Both the position numbers and the translations under genes were made by a program. The notes below the pieces were generated by a model. It did not search any database and was not told where the DNA came from. It worked only from the letters and a program-made list of their open reading frames with translations. From Psychrosphaera algicola (GTDB taxonomy: Bacteria > Pseudomonadota > Gammaproteobacteria > Enterobacterales > Alteromonadaceae): a DNA stretch of 64,000 nucleotides. The stretch is from the NCBI RefSeq assembly GCF_028401425.1, contig NZ_JAQOMS010000002.1, positions 868,001-932,000 on the forward strand, given 5' to 3'. This document shows positions 1 through 10,114 of this stretch, piece after piece. How positions within the stretch are numbered: position 1 is the first letter of the stretch; each line of letters starts with the position of its first letter.

Positions 1-1219
1 CAAGTACGAACTCAAGGCGACGCAGCGTTATTGGCGTTGGCAGAAAAGTTTGATGGCATTACCTTGCCACAGCTTAAATTGACTGACCAACAAAAACAAA
101 AAACGCTGACCTTATTATCACCAGAAGCAAAAGCAGCAATTGATTTAGCTTACAACAACATTAAGCAATTTCACCAAGCACAAGTGGCACAAGATATTAG
201 TATCACGACTAGTGAAGGTGTGAATTGTCAGCTAATCAATCGCCCTATTGCTGCGGTCGGACTATATGTTCCAGGTGGCAGCGCGCCACTTCCATCAACG
301 GTTTTAATGTTAGGTGTCCCGTCGCAAATATCAGGTTGTAAACGGGTGGTTTTGTTTACTCCAGCGGACACAAGACCAGAAAATTACGGCAGTATTACAC
401 CAGAAATATTGTACGCGGCGGAAATTTGTGGTGTCGATGAAATCTATTTATCAGGCGGCGCACAGGCGATTGCTGCAATGGCTTATGGAACGGAGTCAGT
501 CAAAAAAGTAGATAAGATTTTTGGTCCAGGTAATAGTTTTGTTACAGAAGCAAAACAGCAAGTGAGTTTAGACCCTGCTGGTGCGGCAATCGATATGCCA
601 GCTGGCCCGTCAGAGGTCCTTGTGATTGCCGATAAAAATGCTAACCCAGAATTTATCGCAGCAGACTTGTTGTCTCAGGCTGAACACGGTCCTGACTCGC
701 AAGTTATTTTAGTCGCAGATGACGTGAACGTAATTAACGAAACTGCAGCGGCAATCGAACGACAACTTGCCGTTTTGACAAGAGCCGACATTGCCCGAAA
801 AGCACTAGCTAATAGTCAGCTTATTTTAACTGAATCACTTGATCAAAGCATTGAGATCAGCAATAGATATGCACCTGAACACTTAATAGTTCAAACAGAT
901 AATGCGACGGAATTATTACCACTGCTCGACAATGCCGCTTCTATCTTTTTAGGGGCCTACACACCTGAAAGTGCTGGTGATTATGCGAGTGGCACTAATC
1001 ATGTATTGCCAACATATGGCTATTCTAAAGTACTTAGCTCGTTAAACCTTAGCAGATTTTAATCGTAAATTCACCGTGCAAACAGTCACTGAGACAGGTA
1101 TTAAAAATATCGGTCCAGCTATTATGACATTAGCGAATGCTGAAGGTCTTGATGCCCATAGAAATGCCGTAAAAGTGCGACTAGATGCATTAACTGCAGG
1201 AGCGGACAATGACAACTAA
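1..1219 (+). CDS. hisD: Histidinol dehydrogenase, 5'-partial, one frameshift
   Basis: Zinc enzyme that oxidises L-histidinol to L-histidine in two NAD-dependent steps, the end of histidine synthesis. The frame is open from base 1, so the start lies outside the window. Visible motifs are YVPGGSAPLPST, FGPGN, DMPAGPSEV, the zinc-site stretch SQAEHGPDSQ, the catalytic pair in YAPEHL, and GTNHVLPTYGY. The frame breaks at the CCTTAG at 1047-1052 and resumes one base on with ADFNRKFTVQ, running to TAA at 1217-1219. That stop overlaps the hisC ATG at 1209. The family sequence predicts CTGGCAGAT at the break, so one extra base is likely a read error. Confidence 0.95.
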
Positions 1220-2323
1220 TATTGATAACTTAGTTAGTGAACTGATTCGCCCAGAGTTGAAGACTCTAAAACCTTATGAGTCAGCTAGACGTTTGTTCTC
1301 AATGGCAAATGCCGGTGAAGTCGATACCGTTTGGCTAAATGCTAACGAAAATCCTTCAGTCCCAGAGATCTCAATAAACCCAGCCCTCTATAACCGTTAT
1401 CCAGATTTTCAGCCTGAGCCGCTAATTGCCGCTTATGCTGAATACGCTGGGGTTGAAACCAATCAGGTATTATCAACACGTGGCGCGGACGAAAGCATCG
1501 AATTATTGATACGTACATTTTGTCGTGCCGATGGCACTGATTCGATTGTCATTTGCCCACCGACGTACGGTATGTATGCCATAAGTGCCGAAACGCACGG
1601 AGCATTAATCAAAAAAGTACCGCTAACTCCTGAGATGCAATTGGATTTACCGGCGGTTTATCAGAACTTAGAAAATACCAATATTGTTTTTGTTTGTAGT
1701 CCAAACAATCCGACCGGCAATATTATCAATCGTAATGACTTTATTGCGTTGCTTGATGAGTGCAAAAATAAATGCCTTGTAGTAGCAGATGAAGCCTACA
1801 TTGAGTTTTGTCCTGAAGCGACGATGGTCGATTTACTGGTGACTTATCCAAATCTTGTTATCACACGTACGTTATCAAAAGCCTTTGGCCTTGCAGGATT
1901 ACGTTGTGGTTTCACTTTGGCGGATCCAAGCGTAATTGATGCATTAAAAAAGTTATTGCACCATATCCAGTCCCTGCTCCGGTTGCCCAAATCGCAACAG
2001 ATGCTTTGTCAACAAAAGGGTTAAGCTGGATGACTGAGCAAGTCACACACTTAAATAAATTACGTGACGGTTTTATTGCCCACGCCCAGCAATGGCAACT
2101 GGTCAGTCACGTGTACCCCTCTCAAACTAATTTTGTGCTATTAAAACTCAATGCCAAACTCGATGCTGCTGAGGTTTTAAATACCTTCGTAGAAAAAGGC
2201 ATATTGCTGCGTAATCAATCGAAGCAATTGATGTTAGAGAACACATTACGCGTCACAATCGGCAACGAAAGCCAAATGACCGCCGTATTAAACCAATTTT
2301 TACAGGTAGAAAAAACACTATGA
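1209..2323 (+). CDS. hisC: Histidinol-phosphate aminotransferase, one frameshift
   Basis: PLP-dependent class I/II aminotransferase that makes histidinol phosphate from imidazole-acetol phosphate and glutamate. Seen: SPNNPTGN, the aspartate loop VVADEAYIEF, and the PLP-lysine motif TLSKAFGLAGLRCG. The frame is lost in the A run at 1946-1951. Adding one A restores KKVIAPYPVPAPVAQIATDALSTKG and joins the C-terminal part, giving about 371 residues, normal for HisC. It starts inside the hisD stop region, and its stop overlaps the hisB ATG at 2320, which points to translational coupling in the operon. Confidence 0.95.
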
Positions 2324-3393
2324 GCAATCAACAACGCATTTTATTTATCGACCGTGACGGTACATTAGTTGAAGAACCTTTAGTTGATAAACAACTCGAT
2401 ACGTTAGAAAAACTTGTTTTTGAGCCTATGGTGTTGCCTGTTTTAACGCGCTTACAAAATAAAGGTTACAAGCTTGTAATGGTTTCAAACCAAGACGGTT
2501 TGGGCACAGATGCCTTTCCACAAGAAGACTTTGACTTACCGCACGATAAAATGATGCACATTTTTGAGTCTCAAGGTGTGGTATTTCAAGATGTCTTGAT
2601 CTGTCCTCATTTTGACCACCAAGATTGCAGCTGTCGTAAGCCCAAACTGGGTTTAGTAAAAGATTATTTGCAGCAAGGCAAAGTCGATTTTACTGACAGC
2701 TTTGTCATTGGAGATCGTGAAACTGATATCCAACTTGCAGAAAACATGGGTATCAAAGGCATTAAATACGACCGTGAAACTAACAACTGGTTAGCTATAG
2801 AAGCGGCGTTAACAACCCAACAACGTATCGCTGAAGTCGTAAGAACAACCTCTGAAACTGACATTCGTGTTGCGGTTAACTTAGATTCGACAGCCAAGTC
2901 TGTGATCGAAACTGGCATGGGATTTTTTGACCATATGCTAGATCAAATCGCGACTCACGGTGGTTTCCACTTAAATCTGACTACAGATGGCGATCTTCAT
3001 ATCGATGACCACCACAGCGTTGAGGATACGGCGCTAGCCCTTGGTCAAGCGCTGAAAGAAGCCTTAGGTGATAAACGTGGAATCGGTCGTTTTGGATTTG
3101 CATTGCCAATGGATGAATGTAAAGCAGAAGCAATTTTAGATATTTCAGGTCGTCCGCATCTAGTGTTTAAAGCTGAGTTTACCCAAGAGCGAGTTGGTGA
3201 AATGTCGACCCAAATGGTTGAACACTTCTTTTATTCTTTAGCGCAATCTATGGGGTTAACATTACACCTGTCGACAACAAAAGGAAATGCCCATCATCAA
3301 GTAGAAAGCCTATTTAAAGTATTTGGGCGTGCGCTAAGAGCAGCCCTTAAAGTAGAAGGTGATGTACTGCCCAGCTCAAAAGGAGCACTTTAA
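2320..3393 (+). CDS. hisB: Bifunctional histidinol-phosphatase / imidazoleglycerol-phosphate dehydratase
   Basis: Two enzymes fused, as in enterobacteria. Residues 1 to about 165 are a HAD phosphatase with the nucleophile motif DRDGT and a zinc-binding CPHFDHQDCSCRKP loop. Residues from about 168 on are the Mn-dependent dehydratase, with GFFDHML, the DDHHSVEDTALALG site and a second HHQVESLFK site. The 357 residues match the usual length of the fused form, and the frame is intact. The two domains catalyse the dehydration and dephosphorylation steps on either side of HisC. The stop overlaps the hisH start by one base. Confidence 0.97.
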   Translation: MSNQQRILFIDRDGTLVEEPLVDKQLDTLEKLVFEPMVLPVLTRLQNKGYKLVMVSNQDGLGTDAFPQEDFDLPHDKMMHIFESQGVVFQDVLICPHFDHQDCSCRKPKLGLVKDYLQQGKVDFTDSFVIGDRETDIQLAENMGIKGIKYDRETNNWLAIEAALTTQQRIAEVVRTTSETDIRVAVNLDSTAKSVIETGMGFFDHMLDQIATHGGFHLNLTTDGDLHIDDHHSVEDTALALGQALKEALGDKRGIGRFGFALPMDECKAEAILDISGRPHLVFKAEFTQERVGEMSTQMVEHFFYSLAQSMGLTLHLSTTKGNAHHQVESLFKVFGRALRAALKVEGDVLPSSKGAL

Positions 3394-4020
3394 TGGCCGA
3401 GCAAAAATTGTCATTATTGACACTGGCTGTGCCAATATTTCATCGGTGAAATTTGCTTTAGGGCGACTTTCAAACAATGTAGTTGTGAGTGATGATAAAG
3501 CCGTTATCAAACAAGCTGACAAGGTATTATTACCGGGTGTCGGTTCGGCATCTGCGGCGATGGCTTCAATTGCACAAAAGGAACTTATTGAATTTATTCA
3601 AGAGTTACAACAGCCTGTCTTAGGTATTTGTTTAGGTATGCAATTGATGACGACGCAATCGGAAGAAATTCCTGAAGCCATATTGTTGAAAATAAAATCG
3701 ACAATATCGCCTGTTTAGATTTAATTCCAACCACTGTTTCTCGAATGAAAACGGGAAATCTGGTCCTGCCTCACATGGGCTGGAACCAAATTAATGTGGA
3801 AGGTGATAACCCTCTTTTCGCTAATATTGCCGATGGCAGCTATTTCTATTTTGTGCATAGTTTTTGTGCGCCTATTAGCGACTATACATTAGCAAGTTGT
3901 AATTACGGACAAGCGTTTTCCGCCGCGATTGGCAAAGATAATTTTTATGGTGTGCAATTCCACCCTGAACGAAGCGGCACTGCAGGTGCACAACTACTTA
4001 AAAACTTTATTGAGATGTAA
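3393..4020 (+). CDS. hisH: Imidazole glycerol phosphate synthase, glutaminase subunit, two frameshifts
   Basis: Class I glutamine amidotransferase that feeds ammonia to HisF. The ATG at 3393 overlaps the hisB stop and begins MAEQK. One A is missing from the run near 3408, after which IVIIDTGCANISSVKFALGRL follows. The nucleophile cysteine is in GICLGMQLM and the His/Glu of the triad in VQFHPERS. A second break lies at about 3670-3685, after which NIACLDLIPTTVSRMKTGN continues to TAA at 4018-4020. The length is about 209 residues, normal. Its partner HisF is not encoded next to it in this window. Confidence 0.93.
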
Positions 4021-4022
4021 AC

Positions 4023-4784
4023 ATGATCATTCCAGCAATTGACTTAATTGAAGGTTCCGTTGTCCGCCTATATCAAGGTGACTACGACCAGAAAACCGAA
4101 TACAAAATTGACCCAATCGAACTTGTTGAAGATTATGCCCGTCAAGGCTCAACTTGGTTACACATCGTCGACCTTACTGGCGCAAAAGACACAGCTAAAC
4201 GTCAATTGTCACTCATCAAAAAAATGGTCGACACTGGTAAAATGAAGTTTCAGACCGGCGGTGGTATTCGTACCGAAGACGACGTAAAACATTTGTTAGA
4301 CGTAGGTATTAGTCGAGTTGTTATTGGTTCTTTGGCTGCAAAAGAGCCTGAGTTAGTTAAATCATGGATGCAAAAGTACGGTCCAGAACAAATCGTATTG
4401 GCGCTTGATATTAATATCAATGCAAAAGGCGAAAAAATGATAGCCACGCACGGCTGGCAAGAAGACTCAGGTGTTGAGCTAGAAGCTCTTGTGGACGATT
4501 TTTTGACTGTCGGCCTAAAGCATGTGCTTTGTACTGACATAAGCAAAGACGGGACGTTACAAGGCCCAAATCAGGCACTTTATACAGAATTAGCAGCTCA
4601 ATATCCGCAAATTAGTTGGCAAGCTTCGGGTGGCATCAGCTGTATCGGTGACATTACCGCTTTAAAACCGGTACTGCGAGACTCTGGAATATCGAATGCA
4701 ACGCCTTCAGGGGTTATTTTAGGACGTTCTTTATTGGAAGGTAAATTTACTGTTGAAGAAGCTATTTCAGCTTGGCAACAGTAA
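4023..4784 (+). CDS. hisA: ProFAR isomerase (phosphoribosylformimino-AICAR-P isomerase)
   Basis: TIM-barrel isomerase that opens the ribose ring of ProFAR in histidine synthesis. It is intact at 253 residues and starts two bases after the hisH stop. Seen: the catalytic first-strand aspartate in IPAIDLIEG, the phosphate loops GGGIRTEDD and ASGGIS, and the second-half catalytic aspartate in CTDISKDGTLQGPN. In most gammaproteobacteria hisF and hisI follow at once. Here the operon ends and no hisF or hisI sequence is visible in the next 400 bases. Confidence 0.97.
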   Translation: MIIPAIDLIEGSVVRLYQGDYDQKTEYKIDPIELVEDYARQGSTWLHIVDLTGAKDTAKRQLSLIKKMVDTGKMKFQTGGGIRTEDDVKHLLDVGISRVVIGSLAAKEPELVKSWMQKYGPEQIVLALDININAKGEKMIATHGWQEDSGVELEALVDDFLTVGLKHVLCTDISKDGTLQGPNQALYTELAAQYPQISWQASGGISCIGDITALKPVLRDSGISNATPSGVILGRSLLEGKFTVEEAISAWQQ

Positions 4785-5182
4785 CCCCATAACAACATGG
4801 TTTCTCTCTTATCATATTAAGTACAGTTAGTTGATTCGAGCTAAGTGTGCGCTAAGGGAGTGACCATGTTATTAAAAACAACATTTTTTCCCCTGTTTTT
4901 ATTCCCCTATTAACGTCACTTTAGGTCGTCGCCGATTAATTGCTATATTTTCACATGTTGTGTTTATGCTAACGGTTTCGAACAAAAAACATTAAGATTA
5001 GTTTTAGCTATTTTGGACGTTAAAGTCCGGGCACACTAACAGGGCGTAGTCGATATTTAGCTGTAAGGAAAAAGCACAAATTGAGAAAAGATAAATTTGC
5101 GGCATTAGATGTTTGGTAAGGCGACTAAGTTTATTGTTGCCGCCCTATTTCCAAACATCACGATAAATTGGTATTCCTCTTG
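4785..5182. other. Intergenic region after hisA; possible short Phe-rich leader peptide and a hairpin
   Basis: There is no gene of normal size in these 398 bases. At 4866-4913 a 15-codon frame, MLLKTTFFPLFLFPY, sits behind AAGGGAG with good Shine-Dalgarno spacing. Four of its 15 residues are Phe, so it resembles an attenuation leader such as pheL, but no phenylalanine gene follows. It may be chance. At 5108-5159 a hairpin has a perfect 9-bp outer stem (GATGTTTGG/CCAAACATC) and an inner stem GGCGAC/GTTGCC with one wobble pair. No T-tract follows it. I found no trace of hisF or hisI. Confidence 0.4.
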
Positions 5183-5401
5183 TTAAAGACTCACCGACTC
5201 GCGTTCTGTTTTTAATCCAAATAATTTCTTCAAAACAATTGCTGCGGGGCAAATTCCAGTAAAACTAGATTGAATTAAATTGACGCCAACAAAAACCGTA
5301 AGCCAAACAAATAAAGGCGAAACCAAATTTGTTAGAACTACGGATAATAGGATCATAAAACCTGCAAATATGTTAATTGCCTTTTCAACAGTCATTTTCA
5401 A
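5183..5401 (-). CDS. DUF2892 small inner-membrane protein (YgaP C-terminus-like)
   Basis: A 72-residue protein with two hydrophobic segments (about residues 9-28 and 30-52) and the DUF2892 signature GVNLIQSSFTGICPA. Related domains form the membrane anchor of the YgaP rhodanese and often sit in sulfur-stress operons controlled by BigR/YgaV ArsR-type repressors. Two matching palindromes lie directly upstream, at 5410-5425 and 5438-5453. No rhodanese or sulfur dioxygenase is adjacent. The exact role is unknown; sulfide or redox homeostasis is an inference from family context. Confidence 0.85.
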   Translation of the reverse strand: MKMTVEKAINIFAGFMILLSVVLTNLVSPLFVWLTVFVGVNLIQSSFTGICPAAIVLKKLFGLKTERESVSL

Positions 5402-5409
5402 AACCTTAT

Positions 5410-5453
5410 ATTAGTAAAATCTAATAAACAACTTTACATTAGTATTTGCTAAT
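5410..5453 (-). promoter_or_regulatory. Two tandem ATTAG-N6-CTAAT palindromes, likely ArsR-family (BigR/YgaV-type) operator
   Basis: ATTAG TAAAAT CTAAT at 5410-5425 and ATTAG TATTTG CTAAT at 5438-5453 are perfect 5-bp inverted repeats with equal 6-base spacers. Their centres are 28 bp apart, just under three helical turns. They lie 9-52 bases upstream of the DUF2892 start codon. AT-rich ATTAG/CTAAT palindromes are typical ArsR-family sites, and BigR/YgaV controls DUF2892 genes elsewhere. Binding is inferred, not shown. Confidence 0.6.
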
Positions 5454-5473
5454 ATACAAGAAACACTGGGCAT

Positions 5474-5499
5474 AAAAAAACCAGCCCTCGGCTGGTTTT
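5474..5499 (-). terminator. Rho-independent terminator after the amidohydrolase pair
   Basis: The stem CCAGCC / GGCTGG has a 3-base loop, extended by AAAA/TTTT. Read on the minus strand it is followed by a run of seven T. It sits about 35 bases past the stop of the second amidohydrolase gene. Confidence 0.85.
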
Positions 5500-5533
5500 C
5501 ATAATAAAATTTAGTTAAACGCTTAATAATGAG

Positions 5534-6769
5534 CTATTTGATATAAGCTTCACGTTTACCTGAAGTAGAAATATAACGCTCTCTAAGTTTGTCCTGTCTT
5601 GAATCAGTGGATGTTTCGTTACCTTCAATCCATAACATTTCGACTTTAGATGAAATTTCAAATGGGTCGCCGCTCCATAAAACCAAATTTGCAGGTTGCC
5701 CTACTTCTACAGTGCCTCCTTTAAAACCAAATATTGACGCTGGATTTTTGGTTAAGGCCGCAAGTGCGCCTTGAACCGACATACCGTATGATATTGCATT
5801 ACCGGCTTCAAAACGTAGATTTTTTAGCAAGTGTGAATCGCTATTTGCAAATATAACCTTAACACCCGCTAAGTCTAATTCCCCGGCATTCTTTAGGGAA
5901 CTATCTAATGAATCAAAATCACCTTAGCAGATTATCAACGCCGCCAATAATTACGGTTACATTTGCTTTTGCGAGTTGTTGTTTAACTTTTACAGCCCGC
6001 TCGCGCCAGCAATAGCGAGTTTAATACCATACTTTTCTTTCAATTTAATCAACTGCAAAATATCGCTAGGTCGTGACGCATAAGCAATCAATGGTATTTC
6101 TTTCGCTAATACCCGGTTAATGGCCGTTTCATCAACTGTCGGCTCTTTACCGTCATCCTTGCTATCATCCTTAGCCATTTTTTTAACTTGAGCGTCAAAC
6201 GTGGCCGCTAATTCATTAAAATTAGACGCTCGTGAATCACTAGATGAACCGCCAAAATAAGCTACTACAGACGAGCCAACAGTTTCAACCGAATCGAACT
6301 TCGATGATAATTCAACGTTAAAGGTTAGTCCTGAAAACAGCTCACTGTTATAACCAAGGTGTAACAACGGAATGAGTAATCCCCCTTTACGTGCAAATGG
6401 AATTAGCGACGTTTCAGGGTTAAATGCAGTTGACGCATCAAATCCAGCGCCGCCCTTCTTAGGCTTCTCATCTCGTGATGTTTTCACTGCACCCACTTCA
6501 ATTAGTCCCAATTGATTGAGCGACGCGATAAAGCCTAGTGTTAATATACGACCTTGGCCATCAACTGTGCGGTCGACCTCCAAACTTGGTGGATTAAAAG
6601 CGACAATTTTGCCATCTTCTAAAACGACATTAACTCCAACTAAGATACCTTTATCTGTACCGGTATAAACAGTTGTATTGGTGATTGCGACCATTTCGCT
6701 GAAAGCAGAAAAGCTCATCAACATTGCCGTGATCACTGAAATTTTGTTCATTAATTTACGTTTGTTCAT
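5534..6769 (-). CDS. Exported amidohydrolase-like protein lacking the usual HxH motif, two frameshifts
   Basis: It has an N-terminal signal peptide (residues 1 to about 24) and an amidohydrolase-superfamily fold. Where active members have PGFID.H.H after strand one, this protein reads LTLGFIASLNQLGLIEV with no His pair, so the metal site is incomplete. Relatives in Shewanella and other alteromonads are also degenerate here and always follow an HxH-bearing paralogue. Breaks lie near 5995 and at 5922-5927, where the plus strand has CCTTAG and the protein predicts NLPGDFDS. The C-terminal part has IFANSDSHLLKNLRFEAG. AGGAG lies 8 bases before the start, and 10 bases separate it from the upstream gene. 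About 412 residues. Confidence 0.8.
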
Positions 6770-6779
6770 GACGCTTCTC

Positions 6780-8159
6780 CTATTGTTGACCTAACATGAA
6801 ATCGCTAACTGCTTGATATTTTTCATCATGGAGATCAAACACTTTGTCACCATCAACAAATACTTTTTCTGCTTTCGCGTAGACGCTAAATGGGTTTTTA
6901 TTCCAAATAACAACATCGGCCTGTTTACCACTTTCCAATGTTCCTGTTTGGTCATCAATTCCTAACGACTTAGCTGCATTCGCTGTTATCCAAGTAATCG
7001 CTTTAGCTTCGTCAATGTCAAAACCTTGCTCTTTTGCACGGTACATAACTTTTGCAGCTTCTTGGTTCAGACGTTGAATCGTCGTATCAGAATCTGAATG
7101 AATAATCGCACAAGAGTTTTTAAATGAATCTACTACCGCTGCATTTTCTGGGATCATGTCGTAGGCTTCCATTTTGAATCCCCACCAGTCTGGCCACATC
7201 GCCGCACAAAGGTTGTTTTCTGCAAGCAAGCCTCCTATTTTGTAGGCTTCAATTGCGTGGTGGAATGTACCCGCGCTATAACCAAACTCTTTTGACATAT
7301 CGACCATCATAGCCATTTCTTCTGCTTTATAGCAGTGGTTATGGATCTTAATGTCGCCTTCGAGTACCCCTTGAAGTGTGTCCATTTGAATGTTGCGAGC
7401 TGGCGCTTCAGGATTTAGTCCCGCTTCATAATCGCGTTCATATTTATCCCACGAACGTTTATATTCAACTGCCTCTGCAAATGCCATTCGATAACCCGCC
7501 ATGTTCCCCATACGAGTCATAGGAGCGTCTTTGCGGCTACCATAGACACGTTTAGGGTTTTCACCACAAGCCATTTTAAGGCCATAAGGTGCATCAGGGA
7601 ATTTCATCTCTTGCATCGTTGGTGCTGGCACATTTTTTAATGTAACGCCTCGACCACCAATTAAGTTTCCTGAACCTAGTAAGATTTGAAGGGATGTAAT
7701 GCCACCAGCACGCGCTGCGTTAAAGCTAGGTCCTGAGGCCAAATTGAATGTTCAACCCAAACTTCGGCGGTAACAGGGTTAGTCATTTCATTGCCATCTT
7801 GATGAGACTCGACGCTAGGGCTCGGATAGGCCCCTAAATGTGAATGTACATCAATAATGCCTTGGGGTTACCCATTTGCCACGACCATTAACAATTGTTG
7901 CACTTCCGTGCTCAATATTTTCACCAACTGCTGAGATTTTACCATCTTCGATTAAAACGTCTGCGTTATCAAATCGTTCGCCAGTGCCCGTTAAAACAGT
8001 TGCACCTTTGATCAGAATCGTTAATTTGGATTTAACTTGATAAGTACTTGGATATGGATTTGGATTTATTTCAACTTTTGGGTCCTGTGGTGCATTACCG
8101 GTACACCCTGCAACAACCGCAAGTGCGGCGGCAGTAAAGCCAAATGCGATTCTACGCAT
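6780..8159 (-). CDS. Amidohydrolase lipoprotein with intact HxH site, two frameshifts
   Basis: Predicted periplasmic or outer-membrane lipoprotein: the N-terminus ends in the lipobox LAVVAGC (Cys about residue 19). After a break near 7857 the sequence continues WVTPGIIDVHSHLGAYPSP, giving the metal-binding HSH. A second break near 7736 joins VWVEHSIWPQD to SFNAARAGGITSLQ. Later parts include HNHCYKAEEMA, HSDSD and ITANAAKSLGIDDQTGTLESGKQADVVIWN, typical of imidazolonepropionase/dihydroorotase-like amidohydrolases. About 460 residues. It is the upstream partner of the degenerate paralogue; the two probably work together. The substrate is unknown. Confidence 0.85.
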
Positions 8160-8244
8160 AACTTCATTCCTCTAAATGGTTGTCTCACTGACATGTGTAT
8201 TAACAATAATCAAAAATTTTGACATAAGCTACAAGCGCTTTACG

Positions 8245-9321
8245 TTAATTTGCAGGTTTTAAAGGAAATGTTGTTAAATTCACGGCGTAATTTGGGATTG
8301 ACAGGTATTTTTTAGAGCCTTTGGCAATAAAAGTCGTTTTAATTGCGTAAAAGCACCATTTAGGATTGTCATCGTTCACAAGATAAACATAACCATTGTC
8401 CATTACTATCCCTTCTGCATTAAATAATGCTGGGTAACTATTTTTGGAAATATTGGTCTGCAGATGTTGTTCAGATATATTAACCGTTTTATTAAATACG
8501 ATTTGCTCAGAGTCCAATTGAATCGACGCCAATACTAATTTAGACCTCTTATTTTGTTTCTCACAAATCGGATCGTTTTTATAACAAAATGACGTAATAA
8601 TCGCACATTGATCATAAATATGTGTCGCATCACTTATCCTAAACCCATGCTGACTCATTTCGATATCTTGTTGTTCCCCAAATTTATTTAAAGAAATCGC
8701 AGGGCGACTCGAAAGTTCAGGTAACAATAGCAATTTTTGGCCGTCCCCTTGCCATAACATAGCTTCATATCCAAAATTGGTAGACTCTTTAATGGTTTTT
8801 CCCTAGGGTTGAAGAAACGGTAATGGTTTACTAAATGGTTTAACAACGCCTAGTTGTAACGTTTGCTTTGCCTCATCAAAATCGAGAACCGCACGATATA
8901 TTTGATGAAATTGAGCATCACCGTCGTTGCCATTGTGTTCATGACTTAAAAATAGGTAGTTTTTATTGTCGCTAAATCCGATAACAATACCTTCCCAGCT
9001 AGGCTTTTTAGGAAGATCACCTGTCAACATGATTGACTTCAGCTGTAAAATCTCCGCATTTTCCTCAAATACTGAATCGACATGCTTTTTGGAAACATAA
9101 AACAACTTGTGATTTTCCTGTGACACAAATAAAAACATTGAACTCAATTTTGTCATCCCAGATATTTGATGAATTGCGGCACCTGACTCATCGCGTATTA
9201 ATACACTTTTGTCTGCAGCATTTACCGATGTGATTGACAAAATCGTAACCAAAACTACAAATACTCGTCTATTTATAAGTTTTGACAAATTGTTAAACCT
9301 GTTAAAAAACATACTTTTCAC
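8245..9321 (-). CDS. Exported protein of unknown function (possibly phytase-like propeller), in-frame TAG
   Basis: A signal peptide is likely (hydrophobic stretch about residues 20-35, ending SVNAA). The body has short repeated hydrophobic strands and an ESTNFGYEAMLW segment resembling the E-x-N-x-GFEA part of the esterase-like-activity-of-phytase family, but I am not sure of that match. The frame is open from 9321 down to an in-frame TAG at 8803-8805 and then on to 8245 in the same frame. The stop lies in CCCTAGGG. CCCTGGGG would give Trp and one protein of about 358 residues, in line with the CCWGG error pattern seen elsewhere here. Confidence 0.5.
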
Positions 9322-9491
9322 ATTTAGTCTTTATTCTATGGATAAGTTATATCGCATTTTAGTTAAACTTCAATGACATAAATAAAAAGCTCACCTTAAA
9401 TTCTAAAATAATGGATTATTTTTGAGACAAGTTTGTATCTAATCGAAAGGATATATAGTGCAATTTCACTGACCTTTTAAAGAGTTAACTG

Positions 9492-9546
9492 AGGCGTGAC
9501 AGGCCGATGCTTTTATTAAGAGTCTAACCAACTGAACTACCGCTCC
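9492..9546 (-). pseudogene. Partial tRNA-Asp-like copy (5' half, with insert)
   Basis: Holds the 5' half of tRNA-Asp (GGAGCGGTAGTTCAGTTGG onward) up to the GTC anticodon region. The ATAC between TTAGA and CGGCC is replaced by CTCTTAATAAAAGCAT. The 3' half is absent; the sequence runs out into unrelated DNA at 9491. Confidence 0.7.
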
Positions 9547-9715
9547 GCAGCACATCGATTTTCATTATCAAACTGGGTAGTTATCAAATGGCGCAAAAGT
9601 TACTTAACATAAATTTAGAAATAATGGGTGAGACAGGTCGTGAGTTCCAACTGGTTAACTCGGGAGAGACAGGTAAATTATGGAATTGAATATACATCTG
9701 CTCTGATAAAACCTA

Positions 9716-9818
9716 GGGTGGAACGGACGAGACTCATGCTTTATAAACAAAGAGTGCGACCCCCGGCGTGACAGGCCGATGCTTTTATTAAGAGTCTAAC
9801 CAACTGAACTACCGCTCC
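9716..9818 (-). pseudogene. Interrupted tRNA-Asp-like copy, 103 nt, two inserts
   Basis: It has both acceptor arms and the GTC anticodon loop of tRNA-Asp, with two inserts: CTCTTAATAAAAGCAT in the D-arm to anticodon junction and CTCTTTGTTTATAAAGCAT in the T-arm, replacing GAGTTC. The T-arm is destroyed, so it should not fold as a normal tRNA. The same layout recurs at 10115-10217. Confidence 0.75.
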
Positions 9819-9987
9819 GCAGCACATCGATTTTCATTATCAAACTGGGTAGTTATCAAATGGCGCAAAAGTTACTTAAAATAAATTTAGAAATAATGGG
9901 GGAGACAGGTCGTGAGTTCCAAATGGTTAACTCGGGAGAGACAGGTAAATTATGGAATTGAATATACGTCTGCTCTGATAAAATCTG

Positions 9988-10032
9988 GGGCGGAACGGAC
10001 GAGACTCATGCTTTATAAACAAAGAGTGCGAC
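9988..10032 (-). pseudogene. Partial tRNA-Asp-like copy (3' half, with insert)
   Basis: Carries the 3' acceptor arm and the T-arm with the CTCTTTGTTTATAAAGCAT insert, then diverges before the anticodon arm. It belongs to the extra part-copy between the second and third 272-bp repeats. Confidence 0.65.
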
Positions 10033-10114
10033 TATGTCGCGAGTTCCAACTGGTTAACTCGGGAGAGACAGGTAAATTATAGAATTGAATATACGTCTGC
10101 TCTTATAAAACCTG

